Source: Salinigranum salinum (lineage in GTDB: Archaea > Halobacteriota > Halobacteria > Halobacteriales > Haloferacaceae). Taken from it: a stretch of 64,000 nucleotides of DNA. This document shows, one piece after another, positions 55,251-62,665 of this stretch. A model generated the notes under the pieces. The model saw only the letters and a list, made by a program, of their open reading frames with translations. It was not told where the DNA came from and ran no database searches. Location of the stretch: NCBI RefSeq assembly GCF_009176545.1, contig NZ_VTOJ01000002.1:62001-126000 (forward strand). Reading direction: 5' to 3'. Position numbers and translations under genes: made by a program. Each line of letters starts with the position of its first letter. Position 1 is the stretch's first letter.

Positions 55251-56147
55251 ATGACAGCGACGGTGCGCGTCGCCGTACCCCGGAAAGGACGCCCGCTCGA
55301 GGCCGTGCTCGAACGCCTCGCCGCGGGCGTCGGCATCGACGACCTGGCTGACGAGATCTCCTCGACGCTCCGGTACGAGAAGAGCGTCACGAAGGGCCGG
55401 TCCCATCCCGACCGCGACGTGTACGAGCGACTGGCCGACTACAGCGATCTCTCCGACCCCGAACGCCCCGAGTACACCCTCCTGCGCGACGACCGCGACG
55501 GGATGCCCCGTCGGATCGTCTTCGACTCGCTCACCGTCGACACGGGCGACGTCCACCTCCAGCTGATCGGCCGCGAGGAGCCGTTCCGTGCGCTCCGGAC
55601 CCACGAGTTCGCCCTGGGGTTCGACAGTGCCGACCTCGTGCTCGAGGAGGTCGTCGCGCTCGACGAGGAGGGGATCGCCGACCTCGCGGACGTGAACGCA
55701 CGCATCGATCCGATGGAGTCGGACGTCCGCGTCGTCTCGGGGCTGGGCGATACGGTGTACCACACGCTGATGGCCACGCCGGAGATCCTCCCGCCGGGAG
55801 CCGACCTCGACCGCGGGTTCGTTCGCGACTACGAGGGGTCGCTCTGTATCTCGCCGCGGTACGAGCGACTGGTCGAGGCAGTGCTCGGGACGGGAGCGAT
55901 CGGGGACGTCGACTTCGTCTACCCGACCGAGCACGTCGAGGAGGAGGCGGCGATCGCCGAGACGGGCCTCGGCGTCTACCTCTCGGTGACGGGGTCGACC
56001 GCGCGCGACCACGGACTCGTCCTCGGCGACCACCTGTTCCCCAGTGAGACCGTGCTGATGGAGAACGAGGCCGAACTCGACGCGACGGCCGACGCGGCCA
56101 AGGACCTCCTCGCTGCCCCCCGCGACGAGACGCAACTGGTCGTCTGA
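55251..56147 (+). CDS. HisG-like / periplasmic-binding-fold protein of unknown role
   Basis: A 298-aa cytosolic protein. It opens TVRVAVPRKGRPLEAVLERL, close to the phosphate/ATP motif of ATP phosphoribosyltransferase (HisG: RVAVPNKGRL...). Later segments (GFDSADLVLEEVVALDEEGI; VYHTLMATPEILPPGADLDR; VYLSVTGSTARDHGLVLGDH) are not those of histidine enzymes. It probably shares the type II periplasmic-binding fold but makes or binds something else. No his gene is nearby. GGTTTAGTGC (55221-55230) lies 26 nt before the ATG. It follows the coiled-coil gene by 63 nt and may be co-regulated. Confidence 0.62.
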   Translation: MTATVRVAVPRKGRPLEAVLERLAAGVGIDDLADEISSTLRYEKSVTKGRSHPDRDVYERLADYSDLSDPERPEYTLLRDDRDGMPRRIVFDSLTVDTGDVHLQLIGREEPFRALRTHEFALGFDSADLVLEEVVALDEEGIADLADVNARIDPMESDVRVVSGLGDTVYHTLMATPEILPPGADLDRGFVRDYEGSLCISPRYERLVEAVLGTGAIGDVDFVYPTEHVEEEAAIAETGLGVYLSVTGSTARDHGLVLGDHLFPSETVLMENEAELDATADAAKDLLAAPRDETQLVV

Positions 56148-56244
56148 GCCGCCCTGCCGAGACTCGGAGGAACTGACAGAGCTCTCGTGCGAGATACAGA
56201 GGGTGGAGTCAGCAGGGTGTCTCTCCTGACCTTCAGATGAGCTG

Positions 56245-56781
56245 TTATTCGGGAAGGCGATACCCGAGTACACGACCGACACGAGCCAGCAGCTTGAACG
56301 ACCAATGTGGGGGACTGACGACACGCTGTTCGTCTTCGTGTTCGACGACCAGCATGGCGAGCAAGATAGATGGCTTGAGGCCATCCGGCGGCATGGGTAC
56401 CCCACGTTCGGTTTTCAACTTGTGGAACCCTCTGAAGAACTCCTCGAACTGCATCGCGGGTCGGTGGATGTTGATCACCTCGGCGGGTGCTGTGTTCCTG
56501 AACGCGTGTTCCGTATCCGGAGGGATGACGACTTTCTCGCCGGCTGTGACCGTCGACCATTCCCCATCGACCTGTACCTCGAGTTCACCAGCGATGACCT
56601 CGTAACTCTCCTCGGCGGTCGGGTGGAGATGCGGCGGCAGTTCCCCTTGTTCGTCCAGTTCCATGCGCGTCTTGAACCGCTCCCCGCCGGTCTCATCCGC
56701 CGTTTCGAGGATCTCCCACCTGCCCGGAAATCCCTCGTGATCAAGGACACGATCTGACCCCACGGGGCCCTGCCTTGACAT
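56245..56781 (-). CDS. Cupin protein, left arm of a divergent cupin pair
   Basis: A 178-aa protein with a cupin barrel: ELPPHLHPTAEESYEVIAGE (metal motif), VQVDGEWSTVTAGEKVVIPP and DTEHAFRNTAPAEVINIHRP. The C-terminal ~60 residues include a hydrophobic helix (ILLAMLVVEHEDE) and a basic amphipathic end (FKLLARVGRVLGYRLPE). Codon use is AT-richer than the neighbours. The ATG at 56781 is preferred to those at 56820 and 56871 because ATTTCAAAT (minus strand, 56803-56811) is ~26 nt upstream. It is divergent from the next gene, a second cupin, with 132 nt between. Confidence 0.82.
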   Translation of the reverse strand: MSRQGPVGSDRVLDHEGFPGRWEILETADETGGERFKTRMELDEQGELPPHLHPTAEESYEVIAGELEVQVDGEWSTVTAGEKVVIPPDTEHAFRNTAPAEVINIHRPAMQFEEFFRGFHKLKTERGVPMPPDGLKPSILLAMLVVEHEDEQRVVSPPHWSFKLLARVGRVLGYRLPE

Positions 56782-56900
56782 ATCATACCAATGGCCGGTG
56801 GATTTGAAATAGGTTCGCATAGTGCGGGCTGAGGTTCTGAGAGAGGGGATTATCGACGTGCTCGATACCACGACGTCAGAACGTTTACTGTCGAGTCAGT

Positions 56901-56913
56901 GCTAACTGTTAGC
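56901..56913. promoter_or_regulatory. Perfect 13-nt palindrome at the start of the second cupin gene
   Basis: GCTAACTGTTAGC is a perfect inverted repeat centred on 56907, ending one base before the ATG at 56914. It covers the predicted transcription start, since ACGTTTACTG (56881-56890) is the promoter box. A repressor bound here would block initiation; the regulator is not identified. Confidence 0.6.
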
Positions 56914-57600
56914 ATGGGAACCATCGCAGTGGGGAGAACACTCGACGAGCACGGCGAGCCGATTCCGGGAACCGGCTTCGAGGTCGACCCAGAGGGAATC
57001 GTCGCTGAAAAACTCAGTGAGCGGACCGGACCTCTGATCTCCAACCCGGTGTCAGAGGAGTGGATCGCCGAACTCGAACCACCCGATGAGACGGGGGGTG
57101 AGCATCTCAGCGGGCTCTTCGTGATTGCTGGGAAGGGGCCACCGGAACACTATCATGTCGGGTACCAGGAGACATTCGAAGTCATCTCGGGAGAATTGAC
57201 GATTGTTGTCGAAGGAACTTCCCACCACGCTTCAGCGGGAGATTCGTATACCGTGCCAGCCGGAACGGTTCACAAACCCTGTTACGAGGGCGATGAATTC
57301 GCCGCGGCTATCGGCACGGTCCGACCACCAGCAAGGACGCTCCCAATCATCAGGACGTTGTTCGGCCTCACCCACGAGGGAAAAGTGAGCAGCTCGGGAC
57401 AGCCGGGATTTCTCCAGGGAATGGTGATGACCGACGGGTTGGTGGACGACACGGTGTTCGTGTCACCTCCACCGGCCCTAACTCGGCCTCTGGCAACTCT
57501 ACTCGCCCCGATTGCCCGCCAGATCGGCTATCAAACCACGTATTCGAAATACGATACCCCGGAATTTTGGGAGCGGCACGTAGAACAACCATCATTGTAA
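56914..57600 (+). CDS. Cupin protein, right arm of a divergent cupin pair
   Basis: A 228-aa protein with a cupin barrel (about 60-125): KGPPEHYHVGYQETFEVISG (metal motif), LTIVVEGTSHHASAGDSYTV and PAGTVHKPCYEGDE. A C-terminal hydrophobic helix (PLATLLAPIARQIGYQTTYS) resembles the end of the divergent cupin, so the two are likely paralogues. AT-richer codons than neighbours. The ATG at 56914 is preferred to the one at 56899, as ACGTTTACTG (56881-56890) is about 28 nt upstream. Confidence 0.82.
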   Translation: MGTIAVGRTLDEHGEPIPGTGFEVDPEGIVAEKLSERTGPLISNPVSEEWIAELEPPDETGGEHLSGLFVIAGKGPPEHYHVGYQETFEVISGELTIVVEGTSHHASAGDSYTVPAGTVHKPCYEGDEFAAAIGTVRPPARTLPIIRTLFGLTHEGKVSSSGQPGFLQGMVMTDGLVDDTVFVSPPPALTRPLATLLAPIARQIGYQTTYSKYDTPEFWERHVEQPSL

Positions 57601-57818
57601 CGATTCTGGAGTCCTCTGTCGACCCAGTACGATCCGTCAAATGACAATCCGGTAGAGAAGTAATTTTGATCCTTGATTGCTGCACTCGCGCTGTATATTC
57701 AGCACTGTCGTCAAAATATAGCAGATAAGTTATATTTTGTCGAGCCCAGCCGTGTGGATTCGACGCTTCGTCCCCCAACGACCGAAAGAGCCTCGCGTCG
57801 ACGGGACGAGCGTCCGGT
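57601..57818. other. A/T-rich intergenic region
   Basis: An A/T-rich region between the cupin and the MDR gene with runs such as AGTAATTTTGATCC, GCTGTATATTCAGC and AAAATATAGCAGATAAGTTATATTTTGTC (57712-57740). The TTATATTTTG box (57729-57738) is a strong TATA, but it lies ~85 nt from the MDR ATG. GCTGTATATTCAGC (57690-57703) is a near-perfect palindrome around a TATA core, perhaps an operator. Confidence 0.45.
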
Positions 57819-58847
57819 ATGTCCGACCCCACAGACGGCGCCGAAGACAACCGCGTGTGGACGCTCGCTCGCCGCCCGACCGGCACCCCGACCATGGACT
57901 GTTTCGACTTCGAGACGCGACCGCGCCCCGATCCGGGAGCCGGCGAGGCGCTCGTCCGGACCCGCTACCTCTCGGTCGACCCGTACATGCGTGGCCGGAT
58001 GCGCGCTGGCGAGTCGTACGCCGAACCCTGGGACGTCGGCGCACCGCTCGAAGGCGGCGTCGTCGGCGAGGTGATCGCGTCGAACGGGACCAGTTTCGAG
58101 CCCGGCGAACTCGTGGTGGGGAACCTCCAGTGGGCCGACTACGTCGCGGCACCGGACCACGCGCTCACGCGGGTCGACGTGGGCGACCTCCCGGCGTCGA
58201 CGGCGCTCGGCGTCCTCGGGATGCCCGGTCGAACCGCCTACTTCGGCACCCGGGAGGTCGCCGAACCACGACCTGGCGACACCGTCGTCGTGAGTGCGGC
58301 GGCGGGGGCGGTCGGCTCCGTCGTCGGGCAGCTGGCGAAGATGGCCGGGGCGTACGTCGTCGGCATCGCCGGCACGGACGAGAAGACCGCGTGGCTTCGC
58401 GAACTGGGGTTCGACGCGACGATCAACTACCGCTCACGCGACGACTACGACGCCGCGCTCGCCGGGGCCGCTCCCGGTGGCGTCGACGTCTACTTCGACA
58501 ACGTCGGCGGGCCGATCACCGACGCCGTCTTCGAACACCTGAACGTCGACGCTCGCGTCGCGGTGTGTGGGCAGATCGCGCTGTACAACGCCACCGAGCG
58601 GCCGACCGGCCCGCGGAAGCTCGGCTCACTGATCGCCACCCGTGCCCGCGTCGAGGGCTTTCTCGTCAGTGACTTCTCGGCCCGGTACGAGACGGCGACC
58701 GCGGACCTCCGTCGGTGGGTCGAGCACGGCGACCTCGAGTGCCGGGAGACCGTGACGGAGGGACTCGAGAACGCACCCGAGGCGTTCCTCGGGCTGTTCG
58801 AGGGCGACAACGTCGGTAAGCAGGTGGTGCGCGTCGCCGACGCGTGA
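57819..58847 (+). CDS. Zinc-independent MDR oxidoreductase (leukotriene B4 dehydrogenase type)
   Basis: A 342-aa NADP-dependent medium-chain reductase. The N-terminal domain has VRTRYLSVDPYMRGRMRAGE, the cofactor loop is VVVSAAAGAVGSVVGQLAKM, and VYFDNVGGPITDAVFEHLN is the family's typical substrate-side motif. The zinc-ligand cysteines of alcohol dehydrogenases are absent. It reduces enals/enones or quinones; substrate unknown. GC-rich codons again, unlike the cupin islet before it. ATG at 57819. Confidence 0.9.
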   Translation: MSDPTDGAEDNRVWTLARRPTGTPTMDCFDFETRPRPDPGAGEALVRTRYLSVDPYMRGRMRAGESYAEPWDVGAPLEGGVVGEVIASNGTSFEPGELVVGNLQWADYVAAPDHALTRVDVGDLPASTALGVLGMPGRTAYFGTREVAEPRPGDTVVVSAAAGAVGSVVGQLAKMAGAYVVGIAGTDEKTAWLRELGFDATINYRSRDDYDAALAGAAPGGVDVYFDNVGGPITDAVFEHLNVDARVAVCGQIALYNATERPTGPRKLGSLIATRARVEGFLVSDFSARYETATADLRRWVEHGDLECRETVTEGLENAPEAFLGLFEGDNVGKQVVRVADA

Positions 58848-58868
58848 TCGGTCGTCCTCGACGCGTGA

Positions 58869-60572
58869 TCAGTCGTCGCGCCGCATGTTGTACCGCGTGA
58901 ATCTGGGGTTGACGGCGAGCCCCCGCGGGCCGCGGCGCATCGCACGAACGAAGCCGATACCCACGAGCAGCGTCGCGACGGCGGTCACCTCGGCGGCGAG
59001 GAAGTCGGAGAACGCGAACAGGACCGTCGTCGAGAGTGCCCCTGCCGCGAACAGCAGCCCCCAGACCACGCGGCTGGCGAGGTGATCGAGCGCGTCGTTG
59101 CGCGCCGTCAGGTCGATCTCAACGGTGACGGCGTCGTTCTCGGCGGCGGTGAGGATCCCGTCGACGTCCGCGGGCGTGCCGACGACGCTGCGGACGACCT
59201 CGGTCAGGTCGCCGCCGAAGCGGTCGACCAGCGCCCGGACGTTCTCCTCGGACCGTCCCTGTTCGCCGACGTATTCGCTGACGACCGCGATGAAGTCGAA
59301 CTCGGGGTCGAGCGTCCGGCAGACCCCCTCGAGTACGGTCGACACCCGGACGATGAGGGCGAGGTTCTGCGGGAGCCGGAGGGGGAACTCGTAGAGGGTG
59401 CCCTGAAACTCCGTGACGATCTGTCGGACCTCGTACACCTCGACGTCGCCACCACGGAGGCTCTCGAAGACGAGTTCGAAGACGTCGCGCATCCATCTCC
59501 GGTCGACGCTGGGGTCGAGCGCGCCGAGCTGGACGAACGCGTCGATGACCGCCTCGATGTCGTCCTGCGCGACGGCGATGTAGAACTCGAACAGCAGGTC
59601 TTGCGTGCGTGGATCGAGTCTACCCGTCACGCCGAAGTCGTAGAAGACGAGCGTGCCGTCGGCCTGGACGGCGATGTTCCCGGGGTGGGGATCGGCCTGA
59701 AACAGCCCGTGGTCGACGATCATGTCGATGTACGTCTCTTCGAGCCGACGCACCAGCACCTCCCGGTCGAGTCCGAGCTCGTCGATGGCGTCGACGTCGT
59801 TGATCTTCACGCCGCCGACGTACTCCATGGTGAGCACGCGATCCGTCGAGTACGCCGGGAGCGCGCGCGGGATCCTGACGTGAGGGTCGTCGGCGAAGTT
59901 CTCCCCGACCGCCGTCAGCATCGCCGCCTCGTGGTCGTAGTCGAGCTCCTCGCGGATGGTCGTCTCGAACTCGTCGGCGAGGTTCTCCATCGTGAACGCC
60001 TGGCCCGGCGGGGCGAACCGGACGATGGGCGGCAGGAGCGTCTGGATCACGCGGAGGTCGGCCTCAACACGGCGGACGATCCCGGGGCGACGGATCTTGA
60101 CCGCGACGCGCTCGCCGTCGACGACCGCCGTGTACACCTGTCCGAGCGACGCCCCGCTGATCGGGTCGGTGTCGAACTCGTCGAAGGTGTCGTCGACCGG
60201 TCCCAGATCGGCCTCGACGATCGGTTCGACCGCCGTCCAGGGGTCGGGCGGCACGCGGTCCTGGAGCCGTGAGAGCACACGAATGTACGTCCGCGGGAGC
60301 ACGTCCGGGCGGGTCGAGAGGATCTGCCCGATCTTGATGAACGTCGGTCCCAGGTCCAAGCACGTCTCCAGGAGGGACTCGGCGCGTCGCTGGCGGTCGG
60401 CTTCGGTCACCCGTCGCCCGCCACCGAACAGCAGGAACCGCCGCGAATCGCGGGCGTACGCCACCAGCAGCGGGAGGAACGACCAGACGACGACGAGGAA
60501 CCGCCAGTAGGATCGGACCGTGACGCGAATCCCCGTCGGCGGATCGACGCCCGCCTCCGTGCGGTGTGACAC
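58869..60572 (-). CDS. UbiB/ABC1-type atypical kinase
   Basis: A 567-aa membrane-associated protein-kinase-like protein (UbiB/COQ8/ADCK family). Motifs: CLDLGPTFIKIGQILSTRPD (KxGQ region), ISGASLGQVYTAVVDGERVA with the AAAS-type loop read as GASLGQVY, VAVKIRRPGI, VDHGLFQADPHPGNIAVQAD and VFYDFGVTGRL. The C-terminus has two membrane helices (about 505-550). It supports quinone synthesis or lipid homeostasis in haloarchaea, which use menaquinone. The GTG at 60572 is chosen because GCTTAACCC (minus strand, 60594-60602) is 26 nt upstream; the extended frame would cross this box. Confidence 0.9.
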   Translation of the reverse strand: MSHRTEAGVDPPTGIRVTVRSYWRFLVVVWSFLPLLVAYARDSRRFLLFGGGRRVTEADRQRRAESLLETCLDLGPTFIKIGQILSTRPDVLPRTYIRVLSRLQDRVPPDPWTAVEPIVEADLGPVDDTFDEFDTDPISGASLGQVYTAVVDGERVAVKIRRPGIVRRVEADLRVIQTLLPPIVRFAPPGQAFTMENLADEFETTIREELDYDHEAAMLTAVGENFADDPHVRIPRALPAYSTDRVLTMEYVGGVKINDVDAIDELGLDREVLVRRLEETYIDMIVDHGLFQADPHPGNIAVQADGTLVFYDFGVTGRLDPRTQDLLFEFYIAVAQDDIEAVIDAFVQLGALDPSVDRRWMRDVFELVFESLRGGDVEVYEVRQIVTEFQGTLYEFPLRLPQNLALIVRVSTVLEGVCRTLDPEFDFIAVVSEYVGEQGRSEENVRALVDRFGGDLTEVVRSVVGTPADVDGILTAAENDAVTVEIDLTARNDALDHLASRVVWGLLFAAGALSTTVLFAFSDFLAAEVTAVATLLVGIGFVRAMRRGPRGLAVNPRFTRYNMRRDD

Positions 60573-61185
60573 GTTCGCGGTGAGGGGACCGTCGGGGTTA
60601 AGCGTACTGTCACCGATCGACTGCACCCGGTCGCACCGCAGGACCACTCGTCGGTCACCGCACCGTTCGGGCGTTCCCGTCACGACCCGTCCCCGCACGA
60701 CCGGCGGGTGACTCCCACCCGCCCGCTGACGGGGCTACGGGGGTGAGGCGAATCGATGGTGACACCGGTAGACTCGAAAATAACATCTTTCGTATAAAAA
60801 ATAGAAAATAACAGAAAAATAGTAGCTCGTGTCGACGCGACACGCTCGGACCGGCCACGGCCGAGATCGACGAGCTTCCCCACTCCCACTCGTTGTCGGA
60901 CGGCTCGATCGCTCTTTCGTCACGTTTGCGCAGGACGCCTGCCATCCCGACGGCGTGGCTACCTCGTCCGTCGCCGAACGATCGAGCCCGAGACGCCGAA
61001 TGCGTTCTGTCGAGGTCGTGAACCGACCGACAGTACCGCAGTCGGCGACGTCAGTCGTCTCTCGGGTCGCGATTTCGACCGACGGCGCGCCGACCTCGCG
61101 TCGAACCGATGTCCCGAACGCCGTGGTGAACGCGAGGTCCAGCTCTCCGAAATCATCTGATTCTTACGTATTACTGAAATATGAA
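60573..61185. other. Non-coding stretch between ubiB-like gene and IMPase remnant
   Basis: There are 613 nt with no supported gene. The first part carries the promoter of the minus-strand kinase. An A/T-rich run (AACATCTTTCGTATAAAAAATAG, 60783-60805 area) follows, and then GC-rich sequence with shadow frames only. No RNA gene recognised. Confidence 0.45.
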
Positions 61186-61604
61186 ATGAGAGTCCAACTT
61201 CGTTCGGTGAACGATGTGATTCGGGATCGACGGCAACCGGTCCCGAGGGTCGCTCTGGCCGTCGACGACCGGTTCGTCGCGACGAGCGCCGGGGTCACGT
61301 GTAACGGTGCTCCGGTGTCGGTGAGCGACCGGGCCGACGTCGCCGAGTTCACGATCGCACCGATCCTGCGGTACGGCCAGGACCGCGGCGACGAGTTCGG
61401 GACGCTGCTCTGTGAGGTGTTGCGGGCGTTCGGCGACCTCCGGCGGTTCGGCTCCGCACAGCTGACGCTCGGCTACGTCGCCGGTGGCATGCTCGACGCG
61501 GCAGTGAGCCTGCAGCCACGGCCGAACCCGCGGGACACCATCGCCGGTGTCTCGATGGTCGAGTGGGCGGTGGGACGGTGACCGACGTCCACGGGGACGG
61601 GTGA
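61186..61604 (+). pseudogene. Inositol-monophosphatase family remnant (N-terminus lost, frameshifted)
   Basis: The frame from ATG 61186 to 61581 matches the C-terminal half of haloarchaeal inositol monophosphatase/fructose-bisphosphatase-like proteins: CNGAPVSVSDRADVAEFTIA, LLCEVLRAFGDLRRFGSAQL, TLGYVAGGMLDAAVSLQPRP and PRDTIAGVSMVE. The N-terminal catalytic part (with the DPIDGT motif) is missing, and upstream sequence has no match. After VEW the frame shifts; reading the other frame from 61569 gives GGTVTDVHGDG, the expected AGGxVTD ending, then TGA at 61602-61604. A one-base deletion near 61567-61569 explains this. Confidence 0.75.
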
Positions 61605-62665
61605 ACGCCGACGAGTGACGGGCTGGTCGCGTCGAACGGAGACGCACACGGGCCGGTACTGGATCGACCCCACGACGCGATCCCGCTCGGTTGAGTCGCA
61701 CGCGTTCGCCACGACGAGGTCCGTCGTCTCGACCGTCGTCGCAGGCGGCACCAAACGCCGTCGATCGGGACCCGTCGTCGGGCGAAGATATAGCAGTTAT
61801 GAGTATACTACCGTTGTGAGATCGGGAGGGTCTCGTTCCCTCTCTCCGTCGCTCCGAGTCCCGTCGCGTACCACCAGTCGTCCACGTTCCTCACGGCAAC
61901 CAGGACAGCACGATCGGCGGTGAGCGTACGACGACGGAGACTCGTTCGCCGGGGGCCACGTCTGCCGTTCACCGGAGGAACACACCTGCGTACGGTTCCG
62001 TCGTGATCGACACACCCCGAGTCGGAACCACGTCACGGTCGGTCTTCGGGGGCCGTCCAGCACCCCCACCGGTATCTCCATCGACGTGTTCTCAGCAGAG
62101 AAAGTTCGAGACACGTTGCTGGATCGTGACGGTTCGTGACCACGGCACTGTGCACGGACAGCCCGCGGTCTCGAGTCACGGTGCCGCTCGCGGCTCCGGT
62201 GCTGTTCGCTCCTGGAGCCACCTCCCGAACCCCTCCGAACGTTACAGACGTACCCGTGTAACGAAACCGCCGCCGTGGGGAACGAACGTCGCAGTGTCCG
62301 GTGGACGTCGCCCGCAGGACTTCCGCGTCACGACGCCGTCACCGGGATACACGAGGCGTGTTCGACCTTCGTCCCCTGCCGTGGCCCCGTCGACGTGGAC
62401 GAGGAACTTCGAGATTCCGCCGATCCGTTCGTCCACTGCTTCGAGCAGTGGGGACCGGGTGACCTGCAGCAGGTAGCCGCCGCCGGCTCGGGCAGACCTC
62501 CCGACCGTCCACGAGGCAGGGGTCGCAACCGTGTCTCACGGTTCGGGCGACCCCGAAGTCGATCCATCACTCTCCCGTGGCTGCCACTCCCGTCGCCGGA
62601 AGGTCCGGACGCACCCTCTCCGACGGGGCGAGCAATTGGGCCCAACGACGTCGCTGTCCAGCGGG
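61605..62665. other. Gene-poor stretch before the aminotransferase
   Basis: There are 1061 nt with no gene I can support. Short frames exist on both strands. One minus-strand frame (62242-62436) reads ISKFLVHVDGATAGDEGRTR and looks partly haloarchaeal, but its ends are not gene-like. AGATATAGCAGTTATGAGTATAC near 61786-61808 is A/T-rich. It is likely a decay zone continuing from the IMPase pseudogene; a non-coding RNA cannot be ruled out. Confidence 0.4.

Noticed and set aside
60829..61185. N-terminal extension of the IMPase frame
   Set aside because: The extension is Arg/Ser-rich without resemblance to the enzyme, so I limit the pseudogene to the matching part.
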